From assembly GCA_013153105.1 (NCBI GenBank), contig JAADFC010000078.1:1-5268 (forward strand): a stretch of 5,268 bases of DNA, written 5' to 3'. Under the pieces are notes generated by a model that was given only the letters and a program-made list of their open reading frames with translations, was not told the DNA's origin and did no database searches. Source of the DNA: Thermoproteota archaeon. Lineage in GTDB: Archaea > Thermoproteota > Thermoprotei_A > Sulfolobales > Pyrodictiaceae. Shown piece by piece: positions 1-5,268 of this stretch. The position numbers were made by a program, and so were the translations under genes. Every line of letters starts with the position of its first letter. The first letter of the stretch is position 1.

Positions 1-3000
1 GCGGCGGCCCTCCTCTATCTCGTCCATCGCCGCCTGGAGCCTGCGGGTCGCCTCCTCCGATACCAGCTCGGGGAACCTCTTGGCGAGGAAGTCGTAGACG
101 CCTATACCCTTCTTCGTGGCTATCAGGGCTCCGCGGCGGCCGCTGGAGACGGCGTAGCCGCGGCGGAGGATTGTCTCTATTATCTTCGCGTAGGTGCTCG
201 GCCTCCCTATTCCACGCTCCTTCATCAGCCTCACCGCCTCCGCCTGGGTGAGCAGCTGCACGGGGCTCCACACCCTCGCCTCGACCCTCTCCACCGTGTA
301 GCGGCCGGGGCTGAGCCTCTCCTCGACCCGGTGCACCGGGTAGACCTGGAGCCACGAGGGGAAGGGCAGCTCGACTATCCTCTCCAGCCTCCTCTCCAGC
401 AGCTTCTCCCCCTCGCCGGGCAGCTCCACGCGGAGCCTCACCAGGATCCTCTGCTTCACCGCCCTCGCCGGCTTCATCTGGCTCGCTATGAACCTGCGGA
501 AGATGAGGTCGTAGAGCCGGTAGTGCCTCTGGGTCAGGGGCCTCGCGAGCTGGAGGGCGCCCTCCTCCACCAGGCGGCGCAGCTGCTCCGCGTCCAGGGG
601 CCTCGTCGGCCTTATCGCCTCGTGGGCGCCGCCCTCGCCCCAGCGGCGTGGCTGGAACAGCTCCTCCAGCCCGCGGTCGCCCCACCTGTACCTGATATAC
701 TCCCTCGCCACCGCTATACCCGCGTCGCTCACCCTCGTACTGTCGGTCCTATGGTAGGTTATGAGGCCCAGCTCGAAGAGGTCCTGCGCCAGCCTCATAG
801 CCTCGGGGGCGGGGAGCCCCAGCCTCGCAGCCGCCTCGGCCAGCATCGCGTCCGTGGTGAAGGGCGGCAGCGGCCTAAGCTCCTCCTCAGCCTCGCCCTC
901 CACCTCCACCGCGGCCTCCGCGGCGCCCCCCCGCAGCGCCTGGTTGACCTCGACTATCACCCTCCTCTTCATCCTCCTGGCCTTCTCTAGCTCCTCCAGC
1001 CGCTCCAGCACCTCCCTCGACTCCAGCGCCTCCCGGAGCAGCCTCTCGGCCTCCTCGAGCGCCTCGCGTATCCTCTCGCTCACCTCGTGGCCGGGAGCCT
1101 CGACGGCGAGGCTCTCGCCGCGGGGGCCCCGGAGGAGGAAGCGGTAGAGGGGGACCCGGAGGTAGAGGCTGCCGAGGGTCCTCTCTACAATCCAGCCCAG
1201 CACCGGCGTCTGAACCCTGCCCGCGCTGAGGTTGTAGTTGGGCTGGCTGCACTGCCTCTCCATGTTCCCCGTGGCCTCTATCGCTGAGAGCATCGCCCTG
1301 GCGCTCCTAAGCCTCCGGGCCGCGTTGCGCCGCTGCTCGCGGAGGCGGAGCCTGCAGAACCACGGCCAGAACCGGAGCCAGAGCAGGGGGCTCAGGGTGA
1401 AGCCTATCCAGCGGTCCTCCGTCCTCCTCACTATCTGGGCCTCGACGAGCTTCTCCTCGAACTCCCTGAGCGAGTGTATGGCCTCCATTATGGCCCTCCG
1501 GGTTATCTCGTGGAACTCGACCCGGACCACGCTCCTGGCCATAGGCCTTATCAGGGCTGCGAGGTCGTAGCCTATCTTCTCTCCCTCCGTGTCCGGGTCG
1601 GTGCCTATCATCACCACGTCGACCTCGCTCGCGATGTCGCGGAGCGCCTCCACAGTGTCCCAGCTGTTCCTAACCAGAGGCGAGCCGCAGACGGGGCACC
1701 TCAGCTCCCTGCGGCCCTCCACCGGGTTGAACTCCTCCGGCGACACCGCCCACTGGTGGCCGCAGACCATGCAGCGGGCGAGCGGCGAGTAGCCCGGCAG
1801 GTACCTGCCCGGCTTCGCCTCCGCCACGAGGACCCCGTGGACGTTCACCGCGGTGTCCCAGTCGTAGCCCTCCACGCTGCCCCGGAGCTGTGGGAGCAGC
1901 CAGCCGGGGTCAGCCTTCTCCCTCGGCCTGGGCGGCTTGACTAGGTCGTAGACGTGGCCCCCGCTGGCCGCTACGAGGAGGATGTAGTCGCCGGTGGACA
2001 CCTCGTAGACTCGGAGCGGGCCTATCTGCCTCGCCGAGGGCCTCCCGAAGAACCCGGCTATCGTCCTCGCCTTGTTCGGGCTCTCCACGACGAGCAGCGC
2101 GGTGCGCAGCAGCTCCATCTCGCCCGGCTTCACCCGGCCCTCCATGACTGCCCTCACGCGCTCCCTGTCCCGGTCTATCTCCGCAAGCAGCCGGGGCAGG
2201 TCGAGCTCCTCGAACCTCCTCCACTCCGCGTCGTAGAGCCACTCGGTGCGCCTCCTGAGGCCGTTGAAGAGCCTCTCGTCGTCCACTACCACGACGCTGA
2301 GGCCCTTGGTTATCCCGCCGGCGTAGAGCCTGCTCGTCCTCCCCGACGCCTGGATGTAGGTGGCCACGTCGGGCACCATTATGTAGGCCTTGCCGTCCTC
2401 CCTCACCACGGCTATGTCGTCGGCCTCCTCGAGCGCCCTCCACACGTCCTCCCTCTGGAGCACGCTGCGCAGCCACGAGAGCGCCTCCATGAACGCCCTG
2501 GCCGCGTCGCTGGAGGGGCTCCCGCTCCTCAGCTCCTCGGCTACCCTGGCCATGGCGGCCTGGCTCAGCCTGCGGGAGAGCTGCCGGAGCCTCGCCAGCA
2601 GCCGCTGAGCCTCCTCGGCGACGTCGCGTGGAGCGTGCTCGGCCAGCACCGATAGGCCGCGGAGTATGCTGTAGGGGTGGGGGTCCTCGAACCTCGCGCT
2701 GAAACGGTGCCTGGGCACCCCGGCGAAGACCGCGTAGCGTATCCTATCGGGGAGGTCGAGGCCGCGGACGGCTACGCCGTAGTAGACGGCGACGCCCACC
2801 AGCACCTGCGTCTCGCCGCTGCGGAAGCGGTCCAGCGCCCCGGGGTTCCTGGAGGTGAAAGCCTCCGCCGCTATCCCCCGGCTGCGGAGCAGCTCGGCGA
2901 GCCTCTCAGCATACTCCGAGCCCCGGTCCACCGGCACGTAGACGAGGCCCCCGTCGCGGAGCCTCTCGACTATCTCGACGACCCGCTCCTCCAGGCTCTG

Positions 3001-4146
3001 CCCCAGCCCGGGGTACGTGTAGGAGTCGACTATGTTCCGTATCGCCTCCCCCGCCCCGCCCGCCTGGAAGCCGAGCAGGGCCTGGAAGAGCCTGACCCTA
3101 CTCCCCCGGGGCCTCCCCGTGGCGCTGCTCACCACCAGCACAGCCGCCTTCCTCCGGGCTTCCGCTATCCTAGCCTCTATCTCCCTGAGCCTCTCGTAGA
3201 GCGGCCTCAGCCTCTCGTTGAACACCTCCTCCCGCACCCTCCTAGCGTCCTCGGCGGTCAGCCTCAGGCCGCGGCGGCGGAGCCTCTCACGGAGCCTCCT
3301 CAGCCTCTCCTCCACCTCCCGCTGCGCCCTCTGCGCCTCCCAGACCAGGCGCCGCTGGAGCCGCAGCAGCTCCCACGCAAGCTCCACGTGCTCCCCGGCG
3401 AAGCCCACGACGCGGAGCACCGCGTCCACGCTCTTACCGCTCTTCAGCACCGCGTCCACGTCGTCGACGAAGACGAAGCGGAACCCGCGCCCCCAGGAGC
3501 TGCGGAGCCCGGCGAGCCACTCCGCATTCCTGATCATGTACTGGGCCGTGGTTATCAGTATGTCAAACTCCCCCGCCTCCACCGCCTCAAGCATCCTCCT
3601 CCGCTGCCTCTGGCTGAGCCTGCTGTGGAACGCGACTATCCTAGCCGGCACCCCCGCGGCGTCGGCGAGGCGGAGCGCCCTCTCCTCGACCATCCTCACC
3701 AGCGGCGTCGTCGGTACCACGATGTAGCTCTTCTCGCCCCGCGACGCGAAGTAGACCGCCATCAACACGCCGAAGGTGGTCTTGCCAACCCCCGTCGGGG
3801 CTATAGCGGCGAAGCTCACCCCCTTAAGGACCCGCCTCACCCACGCCCTCTGAGCGCTCCAAAGCCTCGACCCGGTAGCCCTCCGGAACAGCTCCTCTAC
3901 CCGCCTAGCCTCCCTCTCAACCCCCGCGTAGAACCCGAGGGGGCTGCCCTCGCGGAGCCTCCCCGCCCTCTCAACCTCCTCCGCAACCTCGACCAGGTCC
4001 TCAAGCCCCGGCCTCGGCTCCGGCAGGCAGCGGGGGCACGGGAGGCCCCGGAGGAGCCTGTCATCCCCCTCCGGCCCGCCGCAGTTGGGGCAGGAGGCGA
4101 GGTAGACGCCACGGTAACGGTAGCCGTCGAGAGTGAAGCCCGGCAA
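1..4146 (-). CDS. rgy: Reverse gyrase (helicase-topoisomerase IA fusion), C-terminus cut by window edge
   Basis: ATP-dependent enzyme that introduces positive supercoils into DNA, acting on the chromosome of hyperthermophiles. I translated 1382 residues with no stop. In order: N-terminal zinc finger C19/C22/C37/C40; Q-like segment near W96-Q99; Walker A APTGVGKTT at 116-124; PTTPLV at 145-150; motif II DDVD at 228-231; charged, probably coiled-coil stretch about 255-335; SSATGRPRG at 340-348; latch region about 483-590; motif VI QASGRTSR at 599-606. The Toprim domain starts at VVESPNKA (catalytic E688), carries a second zinc finger C792/C795/C817/C820, and has the metal-binding DPDTE at 850-854. 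Topoisomerase IA motifs follow: NLSAGRVQTPV at 972-982, TYHRTDS with catalytic Y1131 (codon 754-756), GAHEAIRPT at 1173-1181 and ERGIGRPSTYA at 1310-1320. The start is TTG at 4144-4146: an in-frame TAG lies two codons upstream, and no ATG, GTG or other TTG occurs before the first zinc-finger cysteine. Family members are usually about 1050-1250 residues, so this one is long. Probably a few tens of C-terminal residues are missing. Whether it is a TopR1- or TopR2-type copy cannot be told. Confidence 0.98.
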   Translation of the reverse strand, partial: MPGFTLDGYRYRGVYLASCPNCGGPEGDDRLLRGLPCPRCLPEPRPGLEDLVEVAEEVERAGRLREGSPLGFYAGVEREARRVEELFRRATGSRLWSAQRAWVRRVLKGVSFAAIAPTGVGKTTFGVLMAVYFASRGEKSYIVVPTTPLVRMVEERALRLADAAGVPARIVAFHSRLSQRQRRRMLEAVEAGEFDILITTAQYMIRNAEWLAGLRSSWGRGFRFVFVDDVDAVLKSGKSVDAVLRVVGFAGEHVELAWELLRLQRRLVWEAQRAQREVEERLRRLRERLRRRGLRLTAEDARRVREEVFNERLRPLYERLREIEARIAEARRKAAVLVVSSATGRPRGSRVRLFQALLGFQAGGAGEAIRNIVDSYTYPGLGQSLEERVVEIVERLRDGGLVYVPVDRGSEYAERLAELLRSRGIAAEAFTSRNPGALDRFRSGETQVLVGVAVYYGVAVRGLDLPDRIRYAVFAGVPRHRFSARFEDPHPYSILRGLSVLAEHAPRDVAEEAQRLLARLRQLSRRLSQAAMARVAEELRSGSPSSDAARAFMEALSWLRSVLQREDVWRALEEADDIAVVREDGKAYIMVPDVATYIQASGRTSRLYAGGITKGLSVVVVDDERLFNGLRRRTEWLYDAEWRRFEELDLPRLLAEIDRDRERVRAVMEGRVKPGEMELLRTALLVVESPNKARTIAGFFGRPSARQIGPLRVYEVSTGDYILLVAASGGHVYDLVKPPRPREKADPGWLLPQLRGSVEGYDWDTAVNVHGVLVAEAKPGRYLPGYSPLARCMVCGHQWAVSPEEFNPVEGRRELRCPVCGSPLVRNSWDTVEALRDIASEVDVVMIGTDPDTEGEKIGYDLAALIRPMARSVVRVEFHEITRRAIMEAIHSLREFEEKLVEAQIVRRTEDRWIGFTLSPLLWLRFWPWFCRLRLREQRRNAARRLRSARAMLSAIEATGNMERQCSQPNYNLSAGRVQTPVLGWIVERTLGSLYLRVPLYRFLLRGPRGESLAVEAPGHEVSERIREALEEAERLLREALESREVLERLEELEKARRMKRRVIVEVNQALRGGAAEAAVEVEGEAEEELRPLPPFTTDAMLAEAAARLGLPAPEAMRLAQDLFELGLITYHRTDSTRVSDAGIAVAREYIRYRWGDRGLEELFQPRRWGEGGAHEAIRPTRPLDAEQLRRLVEEGALQLARPLTQRHYRLYDLIFRRFIASQMKPARAVKQRILVRLRVELPGEGEKLLERRLERIVELPFPSWLQVYPVHRVEERLSPGRYTVERVEARVWSPVQLLTQAEAVRLMKERGIGRPSTYAKIIETILRRGYAVSSGRRGALIATKKGIGVYDFLAKRFPELVSEEATRRLQAAMDEIEEGRR

Positions 4147-4184
4147 GCCCTACCAACCCTGCCACGCGGAGGCCCTGGGACGGT

Positions 4185-4196
4185 GGAGGGGCGCCC
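4185..4196. repeat. 12-base direct repeat, copy 1 (ggaggggcgccc)
   Basis: An exact copy of the 12 bases at 5091-5102. This copy lies 39-50 bases upstream of the reverse gyrase start; the other lies 55-66 bases upstream of the nucleotidylyltransferase start, in the same orientation relative to its gene. It contains the palindrome gggcgccc. In DNA this GC-rich the match could be chance. Confidence 0.35.
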
Positions 4197-4203
4197 AGGA
4201 GCC

Positions 4204-4217
4204 CCTCAATCATGAGG
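4204..4217. repeat. Short inverted repeat cctca-atca-tgagg
   Basis: Two perfect 5-base arms around a 4-base spacer, 58-71 bases upstream of the reverse gyrase TTG. It lies in one of the few less GC-rich patches of the spacer. It could be a protein-binding site or part of a weak promoter region, but five-base arms arise easily by chance, so a regulatory role is only a guess. Confidence 0.3.
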
Positions 4218-4244
4218 CCCCCGCCGCGCCCACGGAGCCGGGGT

Positions 4245-4255
4245 GAAAGGGTTTC
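4245..4255. repeat. Short inverted repeat gaaa-ggg-tttc
   Basis: A perfect 4-base inverted repeat around ggg, about 30 bases beyond the stop codon of the nucleotidylyltransferase gene. The minus-strand transcript would read GAAACCCTTTC. Position fits a 3'-end element of that gene, but the stem is short and no U-run follows, so it does not qualify as a terminator. Confidence 0.2.
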
Positions 4256-4286
4256 CGGGGCAGACCAGGCGCCCAAGACGGGGGGC

Positions 4287-5036
4287 TCAGGCTGCCTCCT
4301 CCCCGCCCCCCGCGGCCTCCTCGGCGAGCCTCTCGAGGCGCCGCGCCCACTCCATCTCCCGCAGCTGCTGCGACGCCTCCTCCACATCCTTGACTGTGTC
4401 TATGCTCCTCCAGTACACGTCCTGGAACCCCACCCCAGCCAGCCTCTTCGCCTCGGCCAGCTCGGGGAACCCCTTCCTCTCGATGTCACCCCTCTCCGGC
4501 AGCCAGTCCAGCACCTCGGGCTTGAACGCGTATACGCCAGCGTTTATCCAGTAGTCGAGCGTAGGCTTCTCAACGAACCTGGCCACGAGGCCGTTCTCGT
4601 CAACCTCCACTATACCGTAGGGGCTCCTGAGGGGGACCAGCGCCATCGCCGCTATCACGCTGCCCCCAAGCCTCTCCACAAGCCTCCTAGCGTCGAGGTT
4701 GGTTATCACATCCCCGTTCACGACTATGAAGTAGTCCTCGCCGCGGAGCAGGTGCTCAGCATTCCTTATAGCGCCCCCCGTGCCCAGCGGCTCGTCCTCA
4801 ACCACGTAGGCTATCCTGACCCCGAGCCTGCGGCCGCTCCCCAGCCGCTCCACAATCTTCTCCCACTTATACCCCACGAGGAGCACGAACTCCCTGAACC
4901 CCAGGCTCTTGAAGTGGAGAATCTGCCACTCCAGGATAGGCCGCCCAGCAACCTCCACGAGAGGCTTCGGCTTGTCGATAGTCAGGGGCCTGAGCCTCTT
5001 GCCATAGCCGCCGGCGAGTATGACAACCTTAGCCAC
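4287..5036 (-). CDS. Sugar-1-phosphate nucleotidylyltransferase (NDP-sugar pyrophosphorylase), short form
   Basis: Cytoplasmic enzyme expected to join a nucleoside triphosphate to a sugar-1-phosphate, releasing pyrophosphate and giving an activated NDP-sugar. The 249 residues form a single nucleotidyltransferase (Rossmann-like) domain. The nucleotide-binding signature LAGGYGKRLRPLT is at 7-19, followed by PKPLVEV at 23-29. Substrate-loop DEPLGTGGAI is at 81-90, NGD with metal-binding D109 at 107-109, PYG at 139-141, FVEKP at 154-158, NAGVY at 165-169 and a second metal-ligand candidate D213 in WRSIDT. There is no C-terminal left-handed beta-helix acetyltransferase domain, so it is not a bifunctional GlmU-like protein; the tail after about 225 is Glu/Arg/Ala-rich and probably helical. 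The GTG start at 5034-5036 is the first possible, since an in-frame TAG lies four codons upstream, and it places the first beta-strand at residue 3 as usual. The specific sugar and nucleotide (mannose/GTP, glucose/UTP or dTTP, or heptose/GTP as in HddC) cannot be assigned. A role in surface glycan or glycoprotein synthesis is inference. Confidence 0.93.
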   Translation of the reverse strand: MAKVVILAGGYGKRLRPLTIDKPKPLVEVAGRPILEWQILHFKSLGFREFVLLVGYKWEKIVERLGSGRRLGVRIAYVVEDEPLGTGGAIRNAEHLLRGEDYFIVVNGDVITNLDARRLVERLGGSVIAAMALVPLRSPYGIVEVDENGLVARFVEKPTLDYWINAGVYAFKPEVLDWLPERGDIERKGFPELAEAKRLAGVGFQDVYWRSIDTVKDVEEASQQLREMEWARRLERLAEEAAGGGEEAA

Positions 5037-5090
5037 AGCCTGCGCCCCCTAAACCCTGACAATCCGGGCGGAGACGCCGACACAGCCCCG

Positions 5091-5102
5091 GGAGGGGCGC
5101 CC
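5091..5102. repeat. 12-base direct repeat, copy 2 (ggaggggcgccc)
   Basis: Exact match to 4185-4196, here 55-66 bases before the GTG of the nucleotidylyltransferase gene. Flanking bases do not extend the match, so the shared unit is 12 bases. A common upstream element of the two genes is possible but unproven. Confidence 0.35.
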
Positions 5103-5117
5103 GGGCAGCGGAGGCTA

Positions 5118-5156
5118 GGCGGCCCCGAAGGAGGGGCTGCACCCCCGTGGGCCGCC
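5118..5156 (-). promoter_or_regulatory. GC-rich hairpin in the probable leader of the nucleotidylyltransferase gene
   Basis: The outer stem pairs ggcggccc (5118-5125) with gggccgcc (5149-5156), 8 perfect base pairs. Nested inside, gggg (5133-5136) pairs with cccc (5142-5145) around the 5-base loop ctgca. Read on the minus strand, an alternative 5-bp hairpin GCCCC-TCCTTC-GGGGC is also possible and would compete with both stems. The structure lies about 80-120 bases before the GTG, so it would be in the leader if transcription starts near 5160. It has no U-run, so it is not a standard terminator. It could be a leader structure, a small structured RNA, or a by-product of high GC. Confidence 0.35.
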
Positions 5157-5185
5157 CATGCAGAACTGCTACGCTGGCGCGGCGG

Positions 5186-5193
5186 GATTAATC
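5186..5193. promoter_or_regulatory. AT-rich palindrome GATTAATC, candidate TATA-like element
   Basis: A perfect 8-base palindrome with the only 6-base AT run (ATTAAT) in this GC-rich upstream region. Archaeal TATA boxes sit about 26 bases upstream of the transcription start, so on the minus strand it would place a start near 5160-5165, giving a leader of roughly 125 bases for the nucleotidylyltransferase gene. Being symmetric, it could equally act rightward or be a repressor site. No convincing purine-rich BRE was identified beside it, so the call is tentative. Confidence 0.3.
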
Positions 5194-5268
5194 GGCGACG
5201 CACCCCCCTCGCGCGGCCCCGGGGCGGCATGGGCATCCTAGGGTCGGCTTAGGAGAGGGTGGCTGGGG

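Larger units (their letters stand above)
4147..4286. other. Spacer between the nucleotidylyltransferase and reverse gyrase genes
   Basis: This 140-base gap separates two genes read leftward. I see no ORF worth calling, no tRNA-like fold and no T-rich run of the kind that ends archaeal transcripts. The 40 bases before the TTG start (minus strand) are GC-rich, with no TATA-like box and only a weak GGTTGGTAGGG in place of a Shine-Dalgarno sequence. The spacer holds two short inverted repeats and one copy of a 12-base sequence also found upstream of the neighbouring gene, listed separately. Reverse gyrase could have its own weak promoter here or be read through from the upstream gene; the sequence does not decide. 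Confidence 0.7.
5037..5268. other. Non-coding upstream region to the window edge
   Basis: These 232 bases precede the nucleotidylyltransferase gene and run off the right edge. I found no supported gene: frames crossing it have low-complexity Gly/Pro/Arg/Ala translations and no recognisable motif. No tRNA cloverleaf and no C/D-box pair (RTGATGA/CTGA) was seen. Just before the GTG the minus strand reads GTTTAGGGGGCGCAGGCT, with no clear Shine-Dalgarno sequence; the TTTA is too near the start to be a TATA box for a leaderless mRNA. Notable contents are an AT palindrome at 5186-5193, a hairpin at 5118-5156 and one copy of the 12-base repeat. The far right end could belong to another gene's end or start, but nothing decides this. 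Confidence 0.6.

Noticed and set aside
1..4146. Intein, split gene or frameshift in reverse gyrase
   Set aside because: Inteins and a split form are known in some archaeal reverse gyrases, but here all motifs occur in the expected order in one frame, with no intein-like block and no stop.
2677..4215. Open plus-strand frame of 512 codons, with similar frames at 331-990 and 1954-2655
   Set aside because: They lie antisense to reverse gyrase and are codon-aligned with it, so they stay open simply because the gene seldom uses TTA, CTA and TCA codons there. Their translations are Pro/Leu/Arg/His-rich with no domain motif, while the minus strand shows unbroken reverse gyrase motifs.
4147..4286. 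Rho-independent-type terminator after the nucleotidylyltransferase gene
   Set aside because: The only stems are 4-5 bp and no T-rich run follows in the transcribed direction.
5118..5156. Kink-turn or box C/D RNA in the hairpin
   Set aside because: The left internal loop has GA, but the right side (cgt) lacks the matching GA needed for tandem sheared pairs, and no C or D box flanks it.
4982..5236. Minus-strand frame of 84 codons overlapping the start of the nucleotidylyltransferase
   Set aside because: Composition is Arg/Pro/Ser/Gly only, it overlaps a certain gene in another frame, and no ribosome site or domain supports it.
4212..5252. Plus-strand open frame of 346 codons
   Set aside because: It is codon-aligned antisense to the nucleotidylyltransferase and continues into both flanking spacers. 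The translation is Pro/His/Leu-rich with no recognised fold.
1..5268. CRISPR array, insertion sequence or tRNA gene
   Set aside because: No regularly spaced repeats, no transposase motifs or long terminal inverted repeats, and no cloverleaf-forming segment were seen on either strand.

Overview
The window looks like DNA from a hyperthermophilic, GC-rich archaeon, most likely a crenarchaeon (Desulfurococcales/Pyrodictiaceae-like by inference only). Reverse gyrase is the hallmark enzyme of hyperthermophiles. Sampled lines run from about 57% to over 80% GC, roughly two thirds overall. Both genes use non-ATG starts (TTG, GTG) and lack a strong Shine-Dalgarno sequence. The species cannot be named from this window.

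Layout, reading the minus strand from right to left. Positions 5037-5268 hold no convincing gene. They contain one AT-rich palindrome that could be a promoter element and a strong GC-rich hairpin. Positions 4287-5036 encode a compact 249-residue sugar-1-phosphate nucleotidylyltransferase. Positions 4147-4286 are a 140-base spacer with short inverted repeats. Positions 1-4146 encode reverse gyrase, with 1382 residues visible and the extreme C-terminus cut off by the left edge.

Reverse gyrase fuses an SF2 helicase-like half to a type IA topoisomerase half and introduces positive supercoils. Every diagnostic motif can be read: both zinc fingers, Walker A, DDVD, SAT, motif VI, the Toprim acidic residues, the catalytic tyrosine and the C-terminal topoisomerase motifs. 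The frame is continuous, with no intein, split or frameshift. The neighbouring enzyme makes an activated sugar nucleotide, probably for surface glycans or protein glycosylation. The two genes have the same orientation but no evident functional link.

No new system is evident. The points most worth a second look are the large size and extreme arginine-for-lysine bias of this reverse gyrase, its forced TTG start, and possible leader structure and shared sequence upstream of the two genes. Long plus-strand open frames are explained as antisense shadows.
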